Positions 43,342-52,345 of a DNA stretch of 64,000 nucleotides are shown piece after piece. Position 1 is the stretch's first letter; the number at the start of each line of letters is the position of its first letter. Location of the stretch: assembly GCA_035508495.1 (NCBI GenBank), contig DATJMX010000057.1, forward strand, positions 1 through 64,000, read 5' to 3'. Below the pieces are notes generated by a model. That model saw nothing but the letters and a program-made list of their open reading frames with translations, ran no database searches and was not told the origin of the DNA. The DNA comes from Candidatus Binataceae bacterium. GTDB taxonomy: Bacteria; Desulfobacterota; Binatia; Binatales; Binataceae. A program made the translations under genes and the position numbers.

Positions 43342-45216
43342 ATGGCCGCATCTCCAGCTTCACATCTCGTACTCGCCCGCAAATGGCGCCCGGAACGCTT
43401 CAGCGAGCTGGTCGGCCAGGAGCACGTCACACGCACACTCACCGCGGCGCTCGAGCGCGGCCGGATCGCGCACGCATTCTTGTTCACCGGAATTCGCGGC
43501 GTCGGCAAGACCACGGCGGCGCGAATCCTCGCGCGATGCCTCAACTGCGAGAAGGGTCCCACCGCCGAGCCGTGCGGAGAATGCGCCGCCTGCGTTGAGA
43601 TTCGCGCCGGGCGCGCCCTCGACGTAAGCGAGATCGACGGCGCCACCTATCGTAAAATTGACGACGCGCGCGCGATTATCGAAAACCTCAGCTACCGGCC
43701 CGCGCGCGACCGCTTCAAGATTTACATTATCGACGAGGCGCATCAGCTCACCGACCAGGCTTTCAACGCGCTGCTGAAAACGCTCGAAGAGCCGCCGCCT
43801 CACGTCAAGTTTATTCTCGCCACCACCGAGCCGCAGAAGATGCCTGAGACGATCCTCTCGCGGCTCCAGCGCTACGACTTCCGCCGAATTCCATACACGA
43901 CGATCCTCGAGCGCATGAAAGAGCTCGCCTCGCGCGAGAATGCCGAGGCCGAGGAGGCTGCGCTGCGCGTGCTCGCGCGTGAGGCGGGCGGCAGCATGCG
44001 CGATGCCGAGCGGATGCTCGAAACGGCGATCGCCTCGGGCACCGATGGCAAGGTGATCGAATCCGAAGTCGCGGCGTCGCTCGGAGTCGCGAGCCGCTCG
44101 ACGGTGTTCAAAATCGCCGATGCGATCGTCGATAAGAATGCCGCCGCGGCGCTGCGTCAGGTGCGCGAGCTGGCCGCGCGCGGCGCGAACCTCGAATCTC
44201 TCGGCCGCGACCTGCTCGAAACGCTGCGCAACCTCGCAGTCGCGAAGTTGCCGGCCGATGGCTCCCAGAGCCCGCTCGACGATATTCCCGATCACGAAGT
44301 GACCGAGCTCAAACGCATCGCGGCCAAGCTCAGCTCGCGCGACGTGATGCGCCTCTTCCGCCTGCTCGCCGACACGCAGGAGCAGGTGATCAAGTCGCCG
44401 TATCCCGATTTGCTGCTTGAGATGGCCGTGGTGCGGATGGCGTCGCTCGCGCCGGTCGTCGATGCGGACGAGTTGATGCGGATGCTCGAAAAGGGCGCGC
44501 CTACCTCATCGGGCGGAACGCCATCTTCGAGCGGAGGATCGCGTCCGCTCAGTATGCCCGCAGCTCCGCCGCCTCCCGCCGGAACGCGCAAGCTTCGCGT
44601 CGAAGGCGAGGTAAAGGCCGACGCTCCTTTGCGTCCAGCTCCGCAGGCGCCTCCTCCGCCGCCGGTCACGAGCGGCGAGCGCGAGCTGCCCGAACTGCGC
44701 GATTTTATCCGCAGCAAGCGCGCTGCGCTCGCGGGCTTCATGGAGCAGGGCGCCGCGCTCGCGCTGAGCCCCGAAGGCGACCTGCTGACAGTCACGCCGC
44801 GCAACGACATCTACGTTCGCTATCTAAATGACAACAAGGCCGTGATCGCCGAGCTCGCAACGGAACATTATGCGCGTCCGATGCGCGTCGAGCTTGCGCA
44901 GTTCAATCCCGCGGCGCCGGTAAGGCCCGCGCCGCCTTCGAGCACGAGCGCACCGGCGAACGCCGCAGCGAGCGCTCCGGCCACGGCCGCACCATCACGT
45001 CCCGCTCCCGAGCCCGAGCCTGAAGAGCGGACGCTGAAGCTCACGATCGATCCCGTGCCTCCGCCAGCGAATCCCGGTGCGCCGCGGCGGAGTGCAACTC
45101 CAGAGGAACGCACCGCACTCCTCGCCGAGCCCACGATGCGCCGAATCGTTGATACGCTCGAAGCGCGCCTCGTTGAAGTGCGCATCCCGGCTCCCGGCAC
45201 CAAAGAGGAATCGTGA
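43342..45216 (+). CDS. dnaX: DNA polymerase III subunits gamma/tau
   Basis: 624 residues: AAA+ clamp-loader with Walker A GIRGVGKTT, zinc-binding CLNCEKGPTAEPCGEC, Walker B IIDEAHQLT and sensor SRLQRYDF. The N-terminal 370 residues form domains I-III; a Pro-rich low complexity linker (about 390-450 and 520-600) and C-terminal region follow as in tau-type protein. It loads beta clamps and joins core polymerases. I saw no obvious frameshift slippage A-run near residue 430. Followed by ybaB and recR, the conserved cluster. Confidence 0.95.
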   Translation: MAASPASHLVLARKWRPERFSELVGQEHVTRTLTAALERGRIAHAFLFTGIRGVGKTTAARILARCLNCEKGPTAEPCGECAACVEIRAGRALDVSEIDGATYRKIDDARAIIENLSYRPARDRFKIYIIDEAHQLTDQAFNALLKTLEEPPPHVKFILATTEPQKMPETILSRLQRYDFRRIPYTTILERMKELASRENAEAEEAALRVLAREAGGSMRDAERMLETAIASGTDGKVIESEVAASLGVASRSTVFKIADAIVDKNAAAALRQVRELAARGANLESLGRDLLETLRNLAVAKLPADGSQSPLDDIPDHEVTELKRIAAKLSSRDVMRLFRLLADTQEQVIKSPYPDLLLEMAVVRMASLAPVVDADELMRMLEKGAPTSSGGTPSSSGGSRPLSMPAAPPPPAGTRKLRVEGEVKADAPLRPAPQAPPPPPVTSGERELPELRDFIRSKRAALAGFMEQGAALALSPEGDLLTVTPRNDIYVRYLNDNKAVIAELATEHYARPMRVELAQFNPAAPVRPAPPSSTSAPANAAASAPATAAPSRPAPEPEPEERTLKLTIDPVPPPANPGAPRRSATPEERTALLAEPTMRRIVDTLEARLVEVRIPAPGTKEES

Positions 45217-45244
45217 AGTCCCGCCCGCGCGGGTGGAGTTGATC

Positions 45245-45574
45245 ATGGCAGATTTCGATTTCGCCTCGTTGATGCAGCAGGCCCAGGCATTCCAGGAAAA
45301 ACTGCGCCAGATGCAGGAAGAGGTCGCAACCAAAACCGTTGAGGCGCAATCCGGCGGCGGCATGGTGCGTGTGACCGTCGACGGCGGCCTGCGTGTGCGG
45401 CGCATCGAAATTGACCAGACGCTCATCGCCGCCAACGACAAGCCGATGCTCGAGGATCTGATCGTCGTCGCCGTCAATGACGGCCTCGCGCGCGCCCAAC
45501 AGCTCGTCAGCGAAGAGATGGGCAAGATGGGCCCGCTGGCTGGCCTCAAGATCCCCGGCTTTCCGGGCGCGTAG
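45245..45574 (+). CDS. YbaB/EbfC nucleoid-associated protein
   Basis: 109 residues: MADFDFASLMQQAQAFQEKL, then EAQSGGGMVRVTVDGGL and the LEDLIVVAVNDGLARAQ segment, hallmark of YbaB. It binds DNA as a dimer and is nearly always between dnaX and recR. ATG 45245 is used; an in-frame start at 45077 would overlap dnaX. GGTGGAG precedes it. Confidence 0.93.
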   Translation: MADFDFASLMQQAQAFQEKLRQMQEEVATKTVEAQSGGGMVRVTVDGGLRVRRIEIDQTLIAANDKPMLEDLIVVAVNDGLARAQQLVSEEMGKMGPLAGLKIPGFPGA

Positions 45575-45583
45575 CGAATCGCG

Positions 45584-46207
45584 ATGGCGGAGAACCTGAA
45601 GCGCGGCGACGGATTGCCGCCCGCGATGACGCGGCTCGTGAAGGAACTCTCGCGCCTGCCCGGAATCGGCGAGAAGACTGCCTCGCGTCTCGCCTTCAAT
45701 CTGCTCAATCGTCCGCGTGACCAGGTGATTGCGCTTGCGGAGTCGCTGCTCGAAATGAAAGAGCGCGTCGGCCTTTGCGCCGAATGCTTCGCGCTGTCGG
45801 ATAATCCGCGATGCCAGATCTGCGAAGACCCGCAGCGCGAGCGCGATTTGATTTGCGTCGTTGAAGGCCCCGCCGATCTTATGGCGCTGGAGCGCGCGCG
45901 CTCATTCGGCGGGTTGTATCACGTGCTGCACGGCGCGCTGTCGCCGCTCGACGGAATCGGCCCCGACGACATCAAGATGCGAGAGCTGGTGATGCGCGTC
46001 AGCCCGCCCGCCGAGGTCCGCGAAGTTATAATCGCGACCAACGCGACGGTCGAAGGCGAAGCAACAGCGCTCTATATCGCCCGCACGCTGAAACCTCTCG
46101 GCGTAAAAGCCACGCGCCTGGCCCGCGGCCTCCCCGCAGGCGGCGACCTCGAATACTCCGACTCTGCCACCCTCGCCAGCGCCCTCACGGGTCGGCGCGA
46201 ACTCTAA
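45584..46207 (+). CDS. recR: Recombination mediator protein RecR
   Basis: 207 residues: N-terminal HhH (LSRLPGIGEKTASRLAF), four-Cys zinc finger (CAECFAL...CQIC), Toprim domain (VVEGPADLMALERA, ATNATVEGEATALY) and C-terminal Walker-like residues. With RecO and RecF it loads RecA onto gapped DNA. It follows ybaB by nine bases in a DNA maintenance operon. Confidence 0.95.
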   Translation: MAENLKRGDGLPPAMTRLVKELSRLPGIGEKTASRLAFNLLNRPRDQVIALAESLLEMKERVGLCAECFALSDNPRCQICEDPQRERDLICVVEGPADLMALERARSFGGLYHVLHGALSPLDGIGPDDIKMRELVMRVSPPAEVREVIIATNATVEGEATALYIARTLKPLGVKATRLARGLPAGGDLEYSDSATLASALTGRREL

Positions 46208-46231
46208 CTCTGAGAATAGAAAACAATGTCC

Positions 46232-46349
46232 TGGGGCGGGCGTCCCTGCCCGCCATTAAGACGGCGCGTTGCGCGCCCTCGATATCTGCCCAAAAGGTGG
46301 CGCGGAGAAAGCTCCGCGCAATCAACGGCGGGCAGGGACGCCCGCCCCA
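46232..46349. repeat. REPIN-like element: paired 23-base inverted hairpins
   Basis: TGGGGCGGGCGTCCCTGCCC... (46232-46254) is exactly repeated in inverted form at 46327-46349. Each arm itself folds (GGCGGGC-GTCCCT-GCCCGCC). Between them are two more perfect hairpins: GGCGCG-TTG-CGCGCC at 46263-46277 and GCGCGGAG-AAAG-CTCCGCGC at 46300-46319. Two REP-type hairpins in inverted order is the structure of a REPIN. It fills part of the 439-base gap between recR and sodB (46208-46646); 46350-46646 shows no other recognisable feature. Confidence 0.75.
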
Positions 46350-46646
46350 CTATATTCCTGAGTCACTTGAGCAAAGTCTGCGGAGTTGAGGGATCTTTGG
46401 TGGCACCGAAAGTGCCGGCACCGGTTAGCGCGCGAAGCGCTTTCCTTTTTGTTTCCTGAGGAGGAGCGCTGACGCGCTCCCGCTGCCGATCTCGCCTTGC
46501 AACCGCTTTCGGCGTGGCGGTAAGGTAAGGATCGAGTCGAACGATCAGCCCATTTTCGTTAATTCCGGCTTGCCGGATCTGCTTAAACCTGGCCCGATCC
46601 TGACGCCAATTGCGCGTCCGGTCGGCGAAAGAATGGAGTCCCGATC

Positions 46647-47231
46647 ATGGCATTCGAACTTCCCAAGCTGCCATACGCCATCGATGCGCTCGCGCCAGCG
46701 ATCTCCAAGGAGACGCTCGAGTTTCACCACGGCAAGCATCACAACGCCTACGTGACGCGCCTCAACGAATTGCTCCCGACGAGCAAGTTCGCCAACGCCA
46801 CCTCGCTCGACGAGATCGTCAAGCAGGCCGAGCCCGGTGTGCTCTTCAACCAGGCCGCGCAGCACTGGAATCACAGCTTCTACTGGAAGAGCCTCGCGCC
46901 CAAGGCGGGTGGAGAGGCCAAGGGTCCGGTGGCCGACGCGATCAAGAAAGCATTTGGCGATTTTGCGACCTTCAAGCAAAAGTTCACCGAAGCCGCGACC
47001 GGGCATTTCGGGAGCGGATGGGCCTGGCTGGTGAAGGACAAGGACGGCTCAGTCAAAGTGACTTCGACCCACGATGCCGGATGCCCGATTCGCGACGGTC
47101 AGACACCGCTAATCACCTGCGACGTATGGGAGCATGCGTACTATATCGACTATCGCAACGCGCGCCCCAAGTACGTCGAGGCGTTCTGGACGCTCGTTAA
47201 CTGGGAGTTCGCCAACGACAACCTGAAGTAA
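46647..47231 (+). CDS. sodB: Superoxide dismutase, iron type
   Basis: 194 residues. Metal ligands are in EFHHGKHHNAYV, AAQHWNHSFYW and DVWEHAYYIDYRNARPKY; the AAQHWNHSFYW and GSGWAWLV patterns indicate the Fe form. It converts superoxide to O2 and peroxide in the cytoplasm. Expected length about 193 residues. An aerobic life style is implied. Confidence 0.95.
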   Translation: MAFELPKLPYAIDALAPAISKETLEFHHGKHHNAYVTRLNELLPTSKFANATSLDEIVKQAEPGVLFNQAAQHWNHSFYWKSLAPKAGGEAKGPVADAIKKAFGDFATFKQKFTEAATGHFGSGWAWLVKDKDGSVKVTSTHDAGCPIRDGQTPLITCDVWEHAYYIDYRNARPKYVEAFWTLVNWEFANDNLK

Positions 47232-47289
47232 GCAACTAGTTGGGTGAACGATGCGGGCGAGTCAAGCGCAGTGCTCGTATCGGCAACTT

Positions 47290-47310
47290 CCCTTCCCGGT
47301 GCGGGAAGGG
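47290..47310. repeat. Perfect nine-base hairpin downstream of sodB
   Basis: CCCTTCCCG-GTG-CGGGAAGGG folds exactly. There is no T-run, so a dispersed repeat or transcript-protecting hairpin is more likely than an independent terminator. Confidence 0.55.
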
Positions 47311-47365
47311 GGATCAGAGGCGGCCCTTGAAAGGTCCGCTGAGATCATTCACGAAAAAGAATGAG

Positions 47366-47393
47366 CGCCGGGCTTGCGCCCGGCGTTTTTTTT
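47366..47393 (+). terminator. Rho-independent terminator after sodB
   Basis: CGCCGGGC-TTGC-GCCCGGCG is a perfect eight-pair stem followed by eight T residues. It lies 135 bases after the sodB stop and 31 bases before the SDR start codon, so it separates the two genes. Confidence 0.88.
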
Positions 47394-47423
47394 CGCGTAT
47401 GCGGGAAGGTGGAGGGAACGCAG

Positions 47424-48146
47424 ATGCAGACTCTCGAAAACCGAATCGCGATTATTACCGGCGGCACGGGGGCGCTCGGCCGCGCCGTGGCCGAAAACTT
47501 TCTCGTCGCGGGGGCCAAGGTCGCCATCCCCTACGTGGTCGATGCTGAAGTGCCGATGCTGCGCGAGCGGCTCGGCAACCGCTTTCCCGACACGCAGTAC
47601 CTGGTGCGCAAATCGGACGTCGGCGTCGAGGCGCAGGTCAAGCAGTTTACCGACGAGGTCGCATCGAAGTGGGGCCGGGTCGATATTCTCGTCAACCTGG
47701 TCGGCGGTTTCTGGGGCGGCAAACCGATCGCCGAAACCACGCTCGACGAATGGCAGAGCATGATCGATCTGAACCTGCGCACCGCGTTCCTTGCCGCACG
47801 TAGCGTCGTACCGATCATGCAGCGCAACAAGTACGGCAGGATCGTGTCGGTGACTTCGCGCAGCGGACTCTCAGGGGCGGGTGACTTCGCCGCCTACGCG
47901 GTCGCGAAAGGCGCGATCGCAACTTTGACCGCATCGCTCGCCGAAGAAGTGCTGGGCGACAACGTGCTCGTCAACGCGATCGCACCGAGCACGATCGACA
48001 CGGAGGCGAATCGCAAGGCGATGCCCAAGGCAAAGCACGAGAACTGGGTGAAGCCGGAGGACATCGCACGCACGCTCAACTACTTGTGTTCAGAGGACTG
48101 CCAAGTGACATCGGGCGCGGTGGTACCGGTATACGGCCGCGCCTGA
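47424..48146 (+). CDS. Short-chain dehydrogenase/reductase
   Basis: 240 residues from an ATG with GGTGGAGGG upstream. Cofactor loop TGGTGALGRAVAENF, acidic turn FPDTQYLVRKSDV, NLVGGFWGG in place of NNAG, catalytic Ser in VSVTSRSG and YAVAK (Tyr-x3-Lys). The NNAG motif is degenerate, so substrate position is unclear. It stands alone behind a terminator; probable oxidoreductase of an acyl, sugar or polyol substrate. Confidence 0.8.
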   Translation: MQTLENRIAIITGGTGALGRAVAENFLVAGAKVAIPYVVDAEVPMLRERLGNRFPDTQYLVRKSDVGVEAQVKQFTDEVASKWGRVDILVNLVGGFWGGKPIAETTLDEWQSMIDLNLRTAFLAARSVVPIMQRNKYGRIVSVTSRSGLSGAGDFAAYAVAKGAIATLTASLAEEVLGDNVLVNAIAPSTIDTEANRKAMPKAKHENWVKPEDIARTLNYLCSEDCQVTSGAVVPVYGRA

Positions 48147-48273
48147 TTGCTGAGTCCGTGAATGCATCCAATTCGCGCGCAGCTTCTGGAATAGCCTCTC
48201 CGGCGGCTGCGGCCGATGGCCGTAGCCGCGCACAGGAGAGGGATTTCCGAGTTCGCGCCGAGTTGACCGATAG

Positions 48274-49080
48274 TTAGTTCGAGCTGGCCGACGCGCGGCC
48301 GGGCCTTGTCACGGAGCGCCGAGGCAATGCGAGGCGGTCGGCGATGATTCGGTAGGCCGATACGTTGATGCCCATGCCGCAGTGGCTGCCTGGGATCTCC
48401 ACGTTTTCGACCGTGCGCAGCTCACTATGGTCGATGCAGCTTTGCCAGTGGACGATTCCATCACTGCGCGAATAGAGCACCGTGATCGGCACGCCGATGG
48501 GCGCGATGTCGTTGATCATCATGCCGCAGCGGCAGCTTTCGCTGAGGCATCCGTCGGCCCTGCCGCGGAGCATCGCCATCGAGCGCGCGACGGCCTGCAC
48601 CGCAACGTTGGCGGCGTCGCGAGGCTGCCGAATCGGCGCGCCGAGCGTGATCACACGCTCAACCGCATCTGGATGAATCCGGGCGAGCTCGCGCGCGTAA
48701 ACGCCGCCGAGGCTCTGGCCGATCACCACAATTCGCTGAGCGAACCGCTCGCGCGCCTGGAGCAGCCGCGAACTCAGGCTGCGCACGGTGTCGCGCGGGC
48801 AATCCGAGTTCGAAACGATGCCACCGAAGATCGTGCGATGGCCGCGGCGATGCAAAAAATTCGCGAGCGGGATTAACGAGCTGTCACCGGCCATGAAGCC
48901 CGGAATCAGCATCACGATCTTGCGCTGCGCGGGCTCGACCGCGGGCCACGTGCTGGTGATCGCGCTCCACAGAGTCATCGTCGCTTCGAGGGGAACACGG
49001 AACTCGCCGAGTGCATCGAAAAGCGACGGCCGCCTGAGATTTGTGCCGTTGAGAGAGGAGTATGCTGCTGCGTTCGCCAT
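48274..49080 (-). CDS. Alpha/beta hydrolase, lipase-like
   Basis: 268 residues from the ATG at 49080. Nucleophile elbow VVIGQSLGGVYAREL (G-x-S-x-G), oxyanion loop VMLIPGFMAGDSSLI, probable acid in LYSRSDGIVHW and His in PGSHCGMGINVSAYRII. The arrangement is like PGAP1/esterase-type lipases. Two CRC/CxC-like cysteine segments are present. It has no signal peptide and neighbours give no clue. Start at 49164 would add an unlikely N-terminus. Confidence 0.72.
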   Translation of the reverse strand: MANAAAYSSLNGTNLRRPSLFDALGEFRVPLEATMTLWSAITSTWPAVEPAQRKIVMLIPGFMAGDSSLIPLANFLHRRGHRTIFGGIVSNSDCPRDTVRSLSSRLLQARERFAQRIVVIGQSLGGVYARELARIHPDAVERVITLGAPIRQPRDAANVAVQAVARSMAMLRGRADGCLSESCRCGMMINDIAPIGVPITVLYSRSDGIVHWQSCIDHSELRTVENVEIPGSHCGMGINVSAYRIIADRLALPRRSVTRPGRASASSN

Positions 49081-49266
49081 ATGCTTTCCGTTCCGGCAGC
49101 TCGCGGTTTCTGGCGTCACTTCGGACGGCGTCAGCAGAAGCGAAACCGCCGCCTCATCCACCACCTGCCCTTATTTTGATCATAACCATTATTTCACAAT
49201 GCGTTCAACATAAGTGAAGTTCAACGGCTGAGATCTGGACGATAGTCGCACTAAACGGCCAGGACA

Positions 49267-49704
49267 TCAAATGCTGAAGGAAAGCGCGGATTTGCGTTTT
49301 TCGGCGAGAGATTGCAGCGTTGCGCTGCGTAAAATCTGATTTGTGCTGTCGCGGACCTGGCGCCATACGTCGCGCATCGCGCATGGATTATCGCGCGAGC
49401 AGGGCGCTCCCGCGCGATCATCAAGGCATTCGACGGGATTGTAGTCGCCCTCGATTATTTCGACGACATCGGCCATAGAGATCCGTCCGGGTGGCCGCGC
49501 GAGCAGGTAGCCGCCACTGGGGCCTTTTTGGCTGACCACTAAGCCGCCGCGCTTGAGCTCGATCAGCAGGCGCCTCAGGTAGTTCTCAGGCAGGCCCTGC
49601 CGCTCGGCGATTTCCTCGACGCGGGTCGGTTTTCCGCCCGGAAAACGCTCGGCCAGCATCAGCAGAGCCTTGACCGAGTAATCCACTCCGACGCCAAATT
49701 TCAT
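49267..49704 (-). CDS. Rrf2 family transcriptional regulator (sulfur metabolism)
   Basis: 145 residues with a winged-helix HTH (MKFGVGVDYSVKALLMLAE, LPENYLRRLLIELKRGG, GPSGGYLLARPPGRI), and three cysteines in the C-terminal region (VECLDD, APCSRDNPCAMRD) suited to a metal or cluster. Rrf2 proteins such as IscR and CymR respond to Fe-S clusters or thiol state. It is divergent from the sulfite reductase-APS reductase operon, with palindromes between, and is the likely regulator. GGA precedes the ATG. Confidence 0.88.
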   Translation of the reverse strand: MKFGVGVDYSVKALLMLAERFPGGKPTRVEEIAERQGLPENYLRRLLIELKRGGLVVSQKGPSGGYLLARPPGRISMADVVEIIEGDYNPVECLDDRAGAPCSRDNPCAMRDVWRQVRDSTNQILRSATLQSLAEKRKSALSFSI

Positions 49705-49752
49705 TGCATTCCTGAGGTATTTCTAGCAGAAGTGACGAGAACATTAAATAGT

Positions 49753-49767
49753 TGACTTGATAAGTCA
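49753..49767. promoter_or_regulatory. Operator-like palindrome 1 between Rrf2 and sulfite reductase genes
   Basis: TGACTT-GAT-AAGTCA is a perfect inverted repeat with a three-base spacer, about 50 bases upstream of the Rrf2 start codon and about 65 bases before the sulfite reductase start. It is a good candidate binding site for the Rrf2 dimer. Confidence 0.5.
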
Positions 49768-49772
49768 TGTAA

Positions 49773-49784
49773 TTAGTTGACTAA
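49773..49784. promoter_or_regulatory. Operator-like palindrome 2
   Basis: TTAGT-TG-ACTAA is a perfect inverted repeat six bases after palindrome 1. The shared GTTGACT core occurs in both (49751 and 49776). A tandem pair suggests cooperative binding of two regulator dimers. Confidence 0.45.
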
Positions 49785-49831
49785 GGTACTCATCAAAGTT
49801 ACGTTTTCCAAAGTATCGAGGAGAATTGTCT

Positions 49832-51454
49832 GTGCCGAAGAGGGTAGCGCCTGCGTGGGAAATGGTCTTGAAGCGCAATTCCGTCGAGCGCCTCAAGCAT
49901 GAGTTGTTTCCCACCGAGCTAGCCAACCAATGGCAGCGGCTGGCTGACACGTCCTACGAAAAACTGCCGGAGGAGGACATCGTGCGTCTCCAATGGTTCG
50001 GGATGTATCACGACAAGCCGAAGATCGGCACCTTCATGATGCGCGTCAAGATTCCGAGCGGCATCCTGAGCGCGCGAGGCCTCCGCACAATTGGCGAGAT
50101 CTCCGAAGAATACGGCCGCGGCGAGGGCGAGCTCACGACGCGCCAGAATATCCAGCTTCATTACATCACGCTCGACAAGGCGCCTGCGATTTTCGACAAG
50201 CTCAAGTCCGCCGGTCTTACGACGATGGGCGGATGCGGTGACGTGGTGCGCAATATCACCGGATGCCCGGTCGCGGGCGTCGATCGCAACGAGCTGTTCG
50301 ACGTAACCGGAGAGGTGCGCGACGCAGCGGAATTTTTCTACGGTAATCGCGAGTACTCCGACCTGCCGCGCAAGCACAAGATTTCGATCGCCTCGTGCGT
50401 CCATCAATGCAACGCGCCCGAGATTAATTGCATATCGCTGGTCGCGATGATTCGCGATGGACGCGAGGGCTTCGCCGTGCGCGTCGGCGGCGGGCAATCT
50501 TCGACGCCGCGGCTGTCGCGCCATCTCGGCGTTTTCATCACCCGCGAGCAGGTGATTCCGGTTCTGCGCGCGATTCTCGACGTATGGCGCCTCACCACCG
50601 AGTACCGGATCTCGCGGGTCAAGGCGCGGCTCAAGTTCATGATCGACGACTACGGCGTCGAGGAGTTCCGCAAGCTGGTCGAAGATCGGCTCGGCGCGCC
50701 GCTCGAGAGCCTCGACGAGATGCCGCTGCCCGACGACGAGAGCGATCACATGGGAATCCATGCGCAGAAGCAGGCGGGGCTCTTCTACGTCGGCTTCCCG
50801 GTTTATCTCGGCCTGATGAGCGGCAAGCAGATGCGCGAGGTCGGCGAGCTCGCGGAATCGTACGGCGGCGATATCCGGCTCACGCGGCGCCAGAATTTCA
50901 TCCTCGCCGGAATTCCCGAGGCGCGCCTCGAGGAAGTGATCGCCAAGGTCGCCGAGATCGGATTTCCGCTCGACGTCAACGGCCTGTACGCGTCGTCGAT
51001 CGGATGTATCGGCGATCCGCATTGCAATTACGCGGTGACGCCGACGAAGACCAAGCTCGCATCGATTATCGAGCGGCTGTCGACACAGTTTGGCGATGCG
51101 GTCGGTGACCTCAAGCTGAATCTCGATGGATGCCCTCACGCGTGCGCTCAGCACTGGACTGGCGACATCGGCCTCCAGGGCACGACGGGACGCGGTCCCA
51201 ACGGCGAGCCGCTCGAGGCGTTCGACATTATCCTGCGCGGCGGGCTCGGGCGTGATGCCGCAATCGGGAAGCCTCTATTGCGGCGGGTGCCATCGGAGCA
51301 AGTCGAAGACCAGGTGGCGCGCCTGTTCGCTGGTTATCTTGCGCAGCGCTCAGCCAATGAGACTTTCAGCCGCTTCTGCGTTCGCACACCAGACATCGAT
51401 TTGATCGCGATTGCCCAGGGAGAGTCGGCAGCCGCACAGGCCGCCGCTCAATAG
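49832..51454 (+). CDS. Siroheme nitrite/sulfite reductase (ferredoxin type)
   Basis: 540 residues from a GTG at 49832, chosen because GAGGAG lies eight bases upstream; a TTG six bases earlier is too close. Ferrodoxin-like halves and siroheme/[4Fe-4S] ligands are seen: CIGDPHC (Cys-x5-Cys) followed by CPHAC (Cys-x3-Cys), and TRQNIQLHYI and TRRQNFILAG pairs that bind siroheme. It reduces sulfite to sulfide or nitrite to ammonia. As it precedes cysH-type reductase, sulfite assimilation is most likely. Confidence 0.9.
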   Translation: MPKRVAPAWEMVLKRNSVERLKHELFPTELANQWQRLADTSYEKLPEEDIVRLQWFGMYHDKPKIGTFMMRVKIPSGILSARGLRTIGEISEEYGRGEGELTTRQNIQLHYITLDKAPAIFDKLKSAGLTTMGGCGDVVRNITGCPVAGVDRNELFDVTGEVRDAAEFFYGNREYSDLPRKHKISIASCVHQCNAPEINCISLVAMIRDGREGFAVRVGGGQSSTPRLSRHLGVFITREQVIPVLRAILDVWRLTTEYRISRVKARLKFMIDDYGVEEFRKLVEDRLGAPLESLDEMPLPDDESDHMGIHAQKQAGLFYVGFPVYLGLMSGKQMREVGELAESYGGDIRLTRRQNFILAGIPEARLEEVIAKVAEIGFPLDVNGLYASSIGCIGDPHCNYAVTPTKTKLASIIERLSTQFGDAVGDLKLNLDGCPHACAQHWTGDIGLQGTTGRGPNGEPLEAFDIILRGGLGRDAAIGKPLLRRVPSEQVEDQVARLFAGYLAQRSANETFSRFCVRTPDIDLIAIAQGESAAAQAAAQ

Positions 51455-51485
51455 GATTCCTACTCGACAACGACCGGAGCCAGCC

Positions 51486-52295
51486 GTGGAACAGCAAATC
51501 GAAAAGCCCGAATTGACTCTTCAGATGGACGAACTCGAAGCGGGCGAAGCCGCGGTCGAGCTCGACGATAAGGAACCGCAGGAGGTGCTGGCCTGGGCGA
51601 TGGATCGCTTCGGCAGCGAACTCGCGATTTGCTCGAGCTTTCAGGCCGAAGGATGCGCGCTGATCGACATGGCGGCCAAGATCGATCCGAAGATTCGCGT
51701 CTTCACGATCGACACCGGCCGCACGCCGCAGGAAACCTACGACCTTATCGACAAGGTTCGCGACCGCTACGGAATCAAGACCGAGATTTTTCTGCCCGAC
51801 ACGCGCATCGTCGAGCAGATGCTCACCCGGCACGGCAACAACCTATTCTATCGCGATATCAACCTGCGCCTGCTCTGCTGCCAGGTCCGCAAAGTGCTGC
51901 CACTGCGCCGCGCGCTCATGAACTACAGCGCGTGGGTGACGGGACTGCGCCGCGACCAGTGGGCGACGCGCTCGAATATCCGCAAGATCGAGATCGATCA
52001 CGATCACGGCGGAATCGTGAAGCTCGCGCCGCTGGCGGATTGGACCGACGAGGAAGTCTGGGATTACATCCGCGCCAACGACGTTCCTTACAACGAGCTC
52101 TACGACAAGGGCTACAAGTCAATCGGATGCGCCCCATGCACGCGCGCCGTCGGCGAAGGCCAGGATCCGCGCGCGGGCAGATGGTGGTGGGAAACGGGCG
52201 CACCCAAAGAATGCGGCATGCACTGCTCAATCGAAACCGGCGGCTTCGAGCACGAGCTAGCCGCGCTGCTCGGGCATAACGGCAAAGCGCACTAA
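51486..52295 (+). CDS. cysH: Adenylyl-sulfate (APS) reductase, assimilatory
   Basis: 269 residues from a GTG at 51486 with GGAG upstream. Central motifs: SSFQAEGCALIDMA, TIDTGRTPQETYDLID, CCQVRKVLPL and SIGCAPCT, the double Cys-Cys pairs that bind the [4Fe-4S] cluster of APS-type reductases; C-terminal KECGMHC carries the active Cys. It reduces APS to sulfite. PAPS-type enzymes lack the cluster motif, so APS is the probable substrate. Placed 31 bases after the sulfite reductase gene. An N-terminal extension of about 25 residues is unusual. Confidence 0.9.
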   Translation: MEQQIEKPELTLQMDELEAGEAAVELDDKEPQEVLAWAMDRFGSELAICSSFQAEGCALIDMAAKIDPKIRVFTIDTGRTPQETYDLIDKVRDRYGIKTEIFLPDTRIVEQMLTRHGNNLFYRDINLRLLCCQVRKVLPLRRALMNYSAWVTGLRRDQWATRSNIRKIEIDHDHGGIVKLAPLADWTDEEVWDYIRANDVPYNELYDKGYKSIGCAPCTRAVGEGQDPRAGRWWWETGAPKECGMHCSIETGGFEHELAALLGHNGKAH

Positions 52296-52323
52296 TCGCA
52301 TCCGACAGCCTCTTTTCTGATCT

Positions 52324-52345
52324 CCTCTCCTAGTCCAGGGAGAGG
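52324..52345. repeat. Hairpin after cysH
   Basis: CCTCTCC and GGAGAGG form a seven-pair stem with an eight-base loop, 28 bases past the cysH stop. It could act as a terminator (no T-run) or be a dispersed repeat. The remaining gap to 52557 shows no other gene. Confidence 0.45.

Noticed and set aside
49919..51154. 411-residue minus-strand frame in sulfite reductase gene
   Set aside because: Shadow of the siroheme reductase; no domain signatures.
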